Positions 6,916 to 13,392 of a stretch of DNA of 18,949 bases are shown one piece after another. The notes below the pieces were generated by a model. The model made no database searches, was not told the origin of the DNA, and saw only the letters and a list, made by a program, of their open reading frames with translations. The translations under genes and the position numbers were made by a program. Where the stretch lies: contig JAGMES010000081.1 of NCBI GenBank assembly GCA_023128035.1, positions 1-18,949 of the forward strand, in the 5' to 3' direction. The stretch comes from Halanaerobiales bacterium (GTDB lineage Bacteria > Bacillota_F > Halanaerobiia > DY22613). Every line of letters starts with the position of its first letter. Position 1 is the first letter of the stretch.

Positions 6916-8310
6916 TTATAATCCCAAGGAATTTCCATAGATAGAGAAAAACTTTTGAGTTGCTTTTCCACTTGTCTTGTACAGTTCTGTAAGCTTAGCA
7001 TAAAAATCTCGTTCTGAAAGTTTTGTTTTTGTAACAGCATTAGTTAGATTATAATAATCAAAATCTGTAATAACTATTTCATCCTTTAATTGTTCCCATT
7101 GTTCTGTTCCAGGGAACGGTGTTAAAATAGTGAAGCCTGAGTGATAAATTGGATTTTCCTCAACAAAACGACCCATTCTCTCAAAATCTTTTTCATCATA
7201 ATCTGGACGGACAATATAGTTTCCGTTTACATTAATGCCAGCTTCATTTAATATTTTTAGTGCTATTTTAGTATTTTCAATGGAATTATCTTTACCGTAT
7301 TTTTTAAGTTCCTCATCACTTGTAGCCTCAAGACCGCAAATTGTTACCTTCAATCCAGCTTTTGCCGCTAATTGCATGAGTTCAGGATGTTTTATTACTG
7401 TATCTGTTCTTACATCAGCAACATAGTAATGCTCATCCAATCCTTCTTCAATAATTCTGGTAAACAATTCTCTTGCTGCATGAATATTCCCAAAAGTATG
7501 AGCATCACAAAAACGAATTATAGGATATTTATCTAATAATTTTATTTCTTCAATGACAGAATCTACACTTCTAGAATAATATCGACCATTTAACATTTGC
7601 CATATATAACAAAAATTACATTTATGTGTACATCCTTGAGAAGTACTTAAGTAAGTAATCTCTTTTTTCATTTGAGGAATAATATATTTATATTTATCAG
7701 TCAAAGATCTATCAGGTATAACAGTATCAAATAAATAATTTTCTTTGAATTCTTTATAACTTATTTCACTTAAAGATTTAGTATAATAAAGGCTGTTTCC
7801 TCTATTTATAGCAAGACCAGGTATTTTTGAATAATCTGCATTTTCTCTATTCTTTTTAAACTCTTGAACTATTTGATAAAAACTTGATTTTCCGTGACCA
7901 ACAGTTAGTATATCAACTTTTGAGCCAATGAATCCTTCAGGACATGCAGTAACATGAATCCCGCCCATAACGATTAGAATTTTGTTATTAATTTGTTTTA
8001 CAATTTCCAATGATTTTAGTACAGAATTATATTGAGCAGTTAAACAAGTAAAAGCAACAATATCAGGTTTAAAATCGTTAATTTCTTTACTAAGTCCCTC
8101 TATGTGATCATAACTATGATCTGCATCAAGTTCAGCTTTTTGATCAAGAATAACAACATTTTCATTAGGAAACATTGCTGCCAATTCATTTAATGCTAAA
8201 GGTGGTCCTACTAATGTTCGTTTTGAAATCGCTTTCCTTCCTTCTTCATCCGCATATTCAAACATTCTAAACTTATAAGGAATCTGTGGGTTTACAAGCA
8301 AAATATTCAT
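6916..8310 (-). CDS. B12-binding-type radical SAM protein (class B-like)
   Basis: Cleaves S-adenosylmethionine with a [4Fe-4S] cluster to start radical chemistry. The cluster motif CTHKCNFC gives Cys227, Cys231 and Cys234. About 150 N-terminal residues have the fold pattern of a cobalamin-binding domain (MNILLVNPQ at the start, KPDIVAFTCL at 81-90, MGGIHVTACPE at 115-125, VDILTVGHGK at 132-141) without the DxHxxG histidine. This is the usual state in class B radical SAM methylases and in BchE/HpnP relatives. At 464 aa it matches that group. The ATG at 8310 follows GAGGGG by six bases. It opens the second part of the operon after a hairpin-bearing gap. Likely reactions are methylation of an unactivated carbon, or a ring rearrangement, on the acyl chain or an aryl starter; the sequence does not settle which. 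Use of cobalamin is inferred. Confidence 0.88.
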   Translation of the reverse strand: MNILLVNPQIPYKFRMFEYADEEGRKAISKRTLVGPPLALNELAAMFPNENVVILDQKAELDADHSYDHIEGLSKEINDFKPDIVAFTCLTAQYNSVLKSLEIVKQINNKILIVMGGIHVTACPEGFIGSKVDILTVGHGKSSFYQIVQEFKKNRENADYSKIPGLAINRGNSLYYTKSLSEISYKEFKENYLFDTVIPDRSLTDKYKYIIPQMKKEITYLSTSQGCTHKCNFCYIWQMLNGRYYSRSVDSVIEEIKLLDKYPIIRFCDAHTFGNIHAARELFTRIIEEGLDEHYYVADVRTDTVIKHPELMQLAAKAGLKVTICGLEATSDEELKKYGKDNSIENTKIALKILNEAGINVNGNYIVRPDYDEKDFERMGRFVEENPIYHSGFTILTPFPGTEQWEQLKDEIVITDFDYYNLTNAVTKTKLSERDFYAKLTELYKTSGKATQKFFSIYGNSLGL

Positions 8311-8376
8311 TTTATTCCCCTCACTTATATTAATATTAGTGTCGGACTTAGTTCATTATTTTTCAAATTATTTTCC

Positions 8377-8440
8377 CTTACCAAAGCCCTTAAATCAATT
8401 AATAACATGCTTTACAAATTAGCAATTGGGCTTTGGTAAG
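8377..8440. repeat. Perfect 13-bp inverted repeat between KAS III-like and radical SAM genes
   Basis: CTTACCAAAGCCC at 8377-8389 is repeated in perfect inverted form at 8428-8440, with 38 bases between. In the transcribed (minus) direction the stem is not followed by a U-tract (the next bases read GGAAAATAA), so it is not an ordinary intrinsic terminator. It fills most of the 142-base gap separating the KAS III-like gene from the radical SAM gene, and could be an RNA processing or stabilising hairpin, an attenuator, or an operator. Confidence 0.7.
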
Positions 8441-8452
8441 AGTAACTCCATA

Positions 8453-9568
8453 TTATTCAGCATATCGTAGAGTAAATCCAGCTTGCATAAACTTACTTAC
8501 TTCCATTACAAAACTAAATACTAAATCATCATTCTTGAAGCTATTTTCTTTTAACAAATTGTGAATAGAAATTAAAGCAGCAGGTGGTCCTGTATAACCA
8601 GTATCTTGAATTGCAATGTGGAATTTATCTTCAGGGATATCTAATTCAACACATTCTTGTTTGATATGTTCACAAACAGCTTTAGATGGCATATTTACTA
8701 CAAAATACTTCAGGGTAGAGAGGTCAAGCTTCTGGATATCAATCATTCTCTTTAATGCATTATAAAAAATTGTATAACCATTTTCGTCAAACGCAAATTC
8801 ACGCATTTTATTTAAATAAATCTGCCTTACATGATGATTACCATTTTCATAGTCAACCAAAGGATTATTGTAATGGTAAGGATAATTATTACCCATTGCT
8901 GAAGCTTTATTTCCTCCAGCAGACTCAATATAGGTATTTTCTAAGAAAAAACCAGTTTTCTTTTCATCTACAGCTGATAAAACGAAAGCTCCAGCGCCAT
9001 CACATAGATACCAGCGCAAAAAGATATCTTCTTTAGTAACTTTCTCTTGGTTATAAAACTCTGGAATAAAGCAAGAGCTTGAAATGTTTGAAGAAACAAC
9101 CAAGGCATTCTTATACTCTCCAGATTTTAAAAGTGAATGAGCTAATTTAATAGCTTTATAAATAGATGTACAATTGGAATGAATATGAAATTCACCACAA
9201 ATATCAATGCCTAATTCTTCTTGTATTCTTGTTGAAATCGGAGGCATTTGATGAGAATACGCACCCGCATACACTAAAAGATCAATATCCTTAGCTTCAA
9301 GACCTGCATCTTCTAATGCTAACTTACCAGCTTTTACAGATAAACTTAAATTATCTTCATCAAAAGTCCTAGTCTTATTATTAAATGCGTAATGACAATA
9401 ATCAACTCCAAGCATTTCTTGCATTATAGGTTGAATTCGATCTATCCACTTCATAATTTTCTCAGGCGCGTTAGTAAATTTGCCAAGATAATCGTTAATT
9501 TCTTCAAATTTTATAGGTTCACCTGGAAGATATGCACTTGTCCCACGGAGCATTACATTTTTCTCCAT
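8453..9568 (-). CDS. KAS III-like (FabH-family) protein with altered catalytic residues
   Basis: Thiolase-fold protein of the beta-ketoacyl-ACP synthase III group, 371 aa. FabH landmarks are recognisable: AYLPGE (12-17) near the N-terminus, Cys133 in HSNCTS, CDGAGAFVLSA (189-199), and a C-terminal half ending in GFTLRYAE. The nucleophilic cysteine is kept, but the position of the FabH histidine (PHQAN) reads VVNMPS, with Asn292 instead of His. The asparagine of GNTSAAS is replaced in GYTGPPA (Tyr325), and the late Gly-Gly-Gly loop is missing. FabH needs His and Asn for decarboxylation, so normal condensation is doubtful. Relatives such as CerJ, ChlB3 and DpsC act as acyltransferases or starter selectors; acyl transfer is a fair guess. 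AGGAGG precedes the ATG at 9568. It follows an enoyl-CoA hydratase by 12 bases. It is not HMG-CoA-synthase-like. Confidence 0.8.
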   Translation of the reverse strand: MEKNVMLRGTSAYLPGEPIKFEEINDYLGKFTNAPEKIMKWIDRIQPIMQEMLGVDYCHYAFNNKTRTFDEDNLSLSVKAGKLALEDAGLEAKDIDLLVYAGAYSHQMPPISTRIQEELGIDICGEFHIHSNCTSIYKAIKLAHSLLKSGEYKNALVVSSNISSSCFIPEFYNQEKVTKEDIFLRWYLCDGAGAFVLSAVDEKKTGFFLENTYIESAGGNKASAMGNNYPYHYNNPLVDYENGNHHVRQIYLNKMREFAFDENGYTIFYNALKRMIDIQKLDLSTLKYFVVNMPSKAVCEHIKQECVELDIPEDKFHIAIQDTGYTGPPAALISIHNLLKENSFKNDDLVFSFVMEVSKFMQAGFTLRYAE

Positions 9569-9580
9569 AATATTCCCTCC

Positions 9581-10300
9581 TCATATGTTGTTAGACGTCT
9601 TACAAACTTTATTGTATTCGGTAATATACTTTTCGATATATTTCTTTGAATACATCTTTTCATTTTGCAGAATAAATTTCATTAACCCCTCACAATACGG
9701 TAAAAGCTCTTTTTTGCTGACAATTCCATCAACTAAGCCTATTTCCATGGCTTCTTCAACAGATAAGATTTCGCCATTAAACACCAATTCAAGAGCTTTT
9801 CCAAGACCAACTAATTCTAGAACCCTCAAAGTACCAGTAACTCCTGGCAAAAAACCAAATGTTGATTCTGGAAGACCCATTAGACTGTTTTTACTACAAA
9901 TACGGATATGACTACATAAAGCTAATTCCATTCCTGATCCAATACACATTCCTTTAATAGCACTTATAACAGGGATGTCAAGACTGTTAAAATAATTAAA
10001 CGTCGCACGGTTTTCCAAATACCATATGGGATAGCCAACTAAATTATCATTACTATCAAGTTTACTTTGAGTGGCGACAATTTCTTTTAGCTGATCTACA
10101 TCAGCTCCTGAACTATAAGTTCTTCCTTTACCAGTTATTATGATTCCCTTGACCTTAGACTGACTAATATACTCACGAACCATGAAAATTAGTTCTTTTA
10201 AAAACAAAGCAGTCGTTTTATTAGCAGGGGGATCGTTAATAACAAGATAGCCAATATTATCTTTTTCTTCAAAATAAACTTTATTTAATTCAATTTTCAT
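9581..10300 (-). CDS. Enoyl-CoA hydratase/isomerase family protein (complete active site)
   Basis: Crotonase-fold enzyme that would hydrate enoyl thioesters, or dehydrate 3-hydroxyacyl thioesters in the synthetic direction. The oxyanion-hole segments SSGAD (63-67) and MCIGSGMELAL (118-128) are present, with both catalytic glutamates of classical crotonase: Glu125 (in GMELAL) and Glu145 (in GLPES). FLPGVTGT (150-157) is the usual following loop. Length is 239 aa, slightly short of the typical 255-260. Its ATG overlaps the stop of the preceding crotonase-like gene in an ATGA, and the next gene starts 12 bases after its stop. It is one of three crotonase-fold genes in this operon. Because both glutamates are retained, dehydration/hydration is more likely than the decarboxylase role of ECH2-type enzymes; the substrate carrier (ACP or CoA) cannot be read from the sequence. 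Confidence 0.88.
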   Translation of the reverse strand: MKIELNKVYFEEKDNIGYLVINDPPANKTTALFLKELIFMVREYISQSKVKGIIITGKGRTYSSGADVDQLKEIVATQSKLDSNDNLVGYPIWYLENRATFNYFNSLDIPVISAIKGMCIGSGMELALCSHIRICSKNSLMGLPESTFGFLPGVTGTLRVLELVGLGKALELVFNGEILSVEEAMEIGLVDGIVSKKELLPYCEGLMKFILQNEKMYSKKYIEKYITEYNKVCKTSNNI

Positions 10301-10986
10301 CTCATATCCTCGTTTTTATAATATTCTTTAACAATTAATTCACAAAACTGTTTAGATTCCTGTTCTAATAATAATTCTCGATTATGATTCAATCCAAGAT
10401 GTGTGTAATGTTTAAAGCATTTTAATATTGATTTAATTTGATTCATATTCTTATTTTTCAATAATTTAGATATATATTTTCTTACTTCACTTAACATATC
10501 ATCCATATCAATAATTTTATTTATTAACCCTATTTTATAAATCTCCTTCGAATGCAAAGTCGTTTTGAGTAAACTCTTATATCCGTCTATATTTCGTTCA
10601 TTTCCCATGAGCAATTGGCAACGCTCTTCAAAATTAAAAATAAATACCGATTCATCATCAGGAAATTCGATAGAAAGATTATCTCCACCCAAACGGATAT
10701 CACATGTCATAAATAATTCTAGCAAATCTCCAGAACAATAGTTATTTATTACTCCAATTGTAAGGACGATTAGGGATTTTAACCATTTATACAACTCTAC
10801 TTTTTGATCATTGGTTTGCGCATTATCCTGTCCAGTCCAAATAATAAGCAAGACATTAATTTTATCTTCGACGATATTTTTTTCAATTACATCCTTATGT
10901 TTAAAAATATCATTTAAGTTGTTGATATTTAAAAAAGCAGTAGCATCCTGAATCAGCAGATTAGATTTTCCTTTTTCTATAATCAT
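10297..10986 (-). CDS. Degenerate crotonase-fold protein
   Basis: A 229-aa protein with a weak but traceable crotonase pattern: strand INVLLIIWTGQD (43-54) at the place of the usual IITG-x-G, then LTIGVINNYCSGDLLELFMTCDIRL (75-99) matching the PVIAAI-x-G-x3-G-G-x-E-L-A-x-x-CDIRIA region, then EFPDDE (107-112) where FGxPE normally stands. The GAD oxyanion motif is lost (DNAQTND), the first catalytic Glu is kept (Glu90), and the second becomes Asp110. I use the ATG at 10986, seven bases after GAGG; an upstream TTG would overlap the thioesterase gene. It starts four bases after the thioesterase stop and ends in an ATGA overlap with the intact hydratase gene, so the two may be coupled and might form a mixed oligomer (inference). 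It is uninterrupted, so it is probably a working divergent protein and not a pseudogene. Confidence 0.75.
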   Translation of the reverse strand: MIIEKGKSNLLIQDATAFLNINNLNDIFKHKDVIEKNIVEDKINVLLIIWTGQDNAQTNDQKVELYKWLKSLIVLTIGVINNYCSGDLLELFMTCDIRLGGDNLSIEFPDDESVFIFNFEERCQLLMGNERNIDGYKSLLKTTLHSKEIYKIGLINKIIDMDDMLSEVRKYISKLLKNKNMNQIKSILKCFKHYTHLGLNHNRELLLEQESKQFCELIVKEYYKNEDMR

Positions 10987-10990
10987 ACTA

Positions 10991-11383
10991 TTACCTCGTA
11001 TCCAATTCATTTGTAATGAAATCAGGAATTTCATGTACGATTCTATCGGTGGACACAAAAAGCATTTTTACAATTGCTTTTGCTGCCTTCTTATTTGTGT
11101 CTTCTAAATAGATATCTTGTTTAGCTACCAAATAATCACCTTCATAATGCCATTTACTTTTAACAACTGCTTTATCAAATACATTTAATTCTCTAATATA
11201 TCTAATATTTGTTTCAATGACTATAGCCTGAAGTGAATTGCTTCTCATATAATCAAGCCATTTTGTATCGTTAAAAAATTTCCAACGGGCTTGTTCTAAA
11301 TATCTTATATAAACTGCATTATTAACATGATTAAATGAGTCTAACTCATAACCTCGTACTTCGAAGGAATACTCATTTTTCAT
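10991..11383 (-). CDS. Hotdog-fold (4HBT/YbgC-FadM type) acyl thioesterase
   Basis: Small single-domain thioesterase of 130 aa that hydrolyses acyl-CoA or acyl-ACP. The signature V-R-x2-E-L-D-S-F-x-H-V-N-N-A-x-Y (9-25) holds the catalytic Asp15 together with His19 and Asn21-Asn22, followed by a long helix (YLEQARWKFF, 28-37), as usual for the family. I choose the ATG at 11383; an upstream TTG (11416) keeps the frame but would sit deep inside the preceding gene. The selected start still overlaps the stop of the SRPBCC gene by 11 bases, which points to translational coupling. Likely role: release of the finished or intermediate chain as a free acid, possibly feeding the AOR enzyme (inference); editing of stalled ACP is an alternative. 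Confidence 0.85.
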   Translation of the reverse strand: MKNEYSFEVRGYELDSFNHVNNAVYIRYLEQARWKFFNDTKWLDYMRSNSLQAIVIETNIRYIRELNVFDKAVVKSKWHYEGDYLVAKQDIYLEDTNKKAAKAIVKMLFVSTDRIVHEIPDFITNELDTR

Positions 11384-11888
11384 AAGTAGAATTTCCCTTT
11401 CTTTTTTTAGTTTCAATAAGTAAATTCTTTTTTAAAATTTTATACCGCCAATTCATAAATTTAATATGATTCGGTGCTAAAAATATGGAATAATATAAAT
11501 GAATCAACTTATTTCGTCCAGTAAGATGATGTGGATCTCCAAATACTATTCCATCTTCTGTTTGAGTAAAAGTAAAACTAGCATTACCTTTCAATGGACC
11601 ATCTGACGATATAAATTCAATAGACTTATTCGGTATTACTTTTACTACCTTTAATTTATAGTAAAAAAATGGTATCGTAAAACGAATTGTTCCAGTACAC
11701 CCTACATCAAATTTTTCTTTATCAAAACTTAACCAGCAAAACGGAAAAAAATTAAACCATTTAGTGAATTTTTTTATATCATAAATGTGATCGAAAACAT
11801 CCTCACGAGAAGCTTCATCTGATCTAATTAGGGTGGAAGAATTAATATACGCTTCTTTTTTGATCAAAGAAAATAGTTTCCTAATCAT
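11373..11888 (-). CDS. SRPBCC/START-like protein (polyketide cyclase-dehydrase fold)
   Basis: A 171-aa protein whose middle fits the helix-grip (Bet v 1-like) fold: a strand STLIRSDEASREDVFDHIYD (18-37) leading into the first helix, then alternating strands including GCTGTIRFTIPFFYYKLKVVKVIPNKSIEFIS (63-94) and a further strand with FTFTQTEDG. Such proteins bind hydrophobic ligands in a long cavity and include polyketide cyclases and aromatases. No catalytic residues are diagnostic here. The Shine-Dalgarno sequence GGGAGG stands about 14 bases before the ATG at 11888, longer than usual, so initiation may be weak. It lies 19 bases after an enoyl-CoA hydratase and overlaps the thioesterase gene, suggesting that the two act together on the chain (inference). 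Fold call moderate; function not established. Confidence 0.68.
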   Translation of the reverse strand: MIRKLFSLIKKEAYINSSTLIRSDEASREDVFDHIYDIKKFTKWFNFFPFCWLSFDKEKFDVGCTGTIRFTIPFFYYKLKVVKVIPNKSIEFISSDGPLKGNASFTFTQTEDGIVFGDPHHLTGRNKLIHLYYSIFLAPNHIKFMNWRYKILKKNLLIETKKRKGNSTYEK

Positions 11889-11907
11889 TTTAATATTTGA
11901 AACCTCC

Positions 11908-12651
11908 CTACATATTTTTAGCTAAGTCTGCAAACATTTTTCCTTCTTTTTCCATAGCCTCTTTTTCTGTATCGAAAATCGAATTGTTTACAGATTGTAT
12001 GATATATCTTATTTGATGTAGTGACTTATTTTGAGTTAAATCATCTATAAATTTCAAAGCAGCAGATAAATGCTCTTTGGTCGGAACAACCTTGTCTACT
12101 AAACCTATTTCTAAAGCTTCCTCGGCAGAAATTGTTCGTCCAGAAATAATAATCTCTAATGCTTTATTTTTACCAATAGTTTTCGGCAGTCGAATAGTTC
12201 CAGCAAATCCTGGCAATACACCAAGATTGGATTCAGGTAAGGCTAATACTGCACTAGTCGTACATATTCTGAACTGACAACTTAAAGTAATTTCCAATCC
12301 TGCTCCAAAGCAAGCCCCACTTACTGCAGCTACAGTAATAATCGGTAATGTCTCTATATAATTTAGAATTTCCTTACCTTTCTTTAGGGCTTCACTTAAG
12401 AGATCAGGATTATTGCGATTCTCTTTTATGTAATCAATATCTGCCCCGGCAGAAAAATGTCTACCTTTTCCGGTAATTATTAATCCCTTTAGTTCTTCCT
12501 TTGATAGCCATTTTTTTAAACAGTTCAAATCCAAAAACTCCGGTTGATGAATTTTATTCTGCCTTCCATTATCAATTGTTAGAATCCCAACTTGGTTTCT
12601 TGTTTGAAAGGAAACTATTCCGGATGTTTTTTGTTCAGAATACGATTCCAT
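11908..12651 (-). CDS. Enoyl-CoA hydratase/isomerase family protein (second complete copy)
   Basis: Crotonase-fold protein, 247 aa. SAGAD (67-71) and ACFGAGLEITLS (113-124) give the oxyanion hole, and both crotonase glutamates are present, Glu120 (GLEIT) and Glu140 (LPESN), followed by VLPGFAGT (145-152). It is clearly a paralogue of the hydratase ending at 9581, sharing the SxGAD, LPES and LPG-x-x-GT blocks, but the two differ enough to suggest distinct substrates. It starts three bases after the stop of the second ACP, with AGGTGA of that gene's end as ribosome binding site, so the pair should be translated together. That arrangement supports an ACP-bound substrate (inference). As for the other copy, reversible hydration of an enoyl thioester is the family reaction; isomerase activity is also possible. 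Confidence 0.88.
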   Translation of the reverse strand: MESYSEQKTSGIVSFQTRNQVGILTIDNGRQNKIHQPEFLDLNCLKKWLSKEELKGLIITGKGRHFSAGADIDYIKENRNNPDLLSEALKKGKEILNYIETLPIITVAAVSGACFGAGLEITLSCQFRICTTSAVLALPESNLGVLPGFAGTIRLPKTIGKNKALEIIISGRTISAEEALEIGLVDKVVPTKEHLSAALKFIDDLTQNKSLHQIRYIIQSVNNSIFDTEKEAMEKEGKMFADLAKNM

Positions 12652-12654
12652 ACA

Positions 12655-12963
12655 TTATTCACCTAAATTAATAATATCATTTTCATGCTGATAAATCAGA
12701 AAAGAAGTTTCTACTACCTCTCCAAGTGTCTCTGCTGGTTTCTTAAGTAAATATTTTCCGATGGTTTGAAGCTGAATATTTAACTCATACTTCTTTTTCA
12801 TTACTTCAACGAGCTCAACAAACAATAAGGAATCTCCATCTAAGTCATCCATAATAGTCATTTGATCATTTAATTCCTCTACTTCAACTTCACACTCCTC
12901 AGCGAAAAACTCGTAAACTAAGGCTTTGATTTCTTCTTTAATTTCAGGTGTTAAATTTCTCAT
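12655..12963 (-). CDS. Acyl carrier protein, copy 2
   Basis: Small acidic four-helix carrier protein, 102 aa, longer than FabD-pathway ACP (about 77 aa). The attachment serine is Ser45 in DDLDGDSLLFVELVE, the equivalent of the DSL motif; it would be charged by the PPTase encoded at 82-780. AGGAGG lies eight bases before the ATG. It differs from the other ACP in this operon at only three residues (Thr5/Ser, Asn32/Lys, Gln34/Glu), all near the N-terminus and loop 1, while helix 2 and the rest are identical. It follows the first copy by 98 bases and is followed after three bases by an enoyl-CoA hydratase. The long C-terminal tail (YQHENDIINLGE) is unusual and shared by both copies. Confidence 0.93.
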   Translation of the reverse strand: MRNLTPEIKEEIKALVYEFFAEECEVEVEELNDQMTIMDDLDGDSLLFVELVEVMKKKYELNIQLQTIGKYLLKKPAETLGEVVETSFLIYQHENDIINLGE

Positions 12964-13061
12964 CTCATCATCCTCCTAATAATTTTATGACTCTTTATTT
13001 CTTTATTTAAATTTTCAATGTTTATTAAGATATATTTACAGTAAAGCTTAAAAAAATTACA

Positions 13062-13370
13062 TTATTCACCCAAATTAATAATATCATTTTCATGCTGATA
13101 AATCAGGAAAGAAGTTTCTACTACTTCTCCAAGTGTTTCAGCTGGCTTTTTAAGTAAATACTTTCCAATAGTCTGTAACTGGATATTTAATTCATACTTC
13201 TTCTTCATTACTTCAACGAGTTCAACAAACAGTAAGGAATCACCATCTAAGTCATCCATAATAGTCATTTCATCTTTTAATTCCTCTACTTCAACTTCGC
13301 ACTCCTCAGCGAAAAACTCATAAACTAAGGCTTTGATTTCTTCTTTAATTTCTGGTGATAAATTTCTCAT
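13062..13370 (-). CDS. Acyl carrier protein, copy 1
   Basis: Near-identical twin of the ACP at 12655-12963: 102 aa, with phosphopantetheine attachment at Ser45 in LDGDSLLF. AGGAGG with eight-base spacing precedes the ATG, and the gene begins 22 bases after the AOR stop. It is the first carrier gene of the operon. Of about 25 base differences between the two genes roughly 22 are silent, so the duplication is old enough to have collected third-position changes while the protein was held constant. Repeated ACPs in polyketide systems often raise flux, or serve different partner enzymes; identical recognition surfaces here argue for the first (inference). Confidence 0.93.
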   Translation of the reverse strand: MRNLSPEIKEEIKALVYEFFAEECEVEVEELKDEMTIMDDLDGDSLLFVELVEVMKKKYELNIQLQTIGKYLLKKPAETLGEVVETSFLIYQHENDIINLGE

Positions 13371-13392
13371 GTCATCATCCTCCTGAATAGTT

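Noticed and set aside
8453..12651. HMG-CoA-synthase beta-branching cassette (as in bacillaene or curacin clusters)
   Set aside because: ACP, KS and two crotonases suggest it at first, but the thiolase-fold protein is KAS III-like and not HMG-CoA-synthase-like, and the KS keeps Cys instead of the Ser of decarboxylating KS enzymes.
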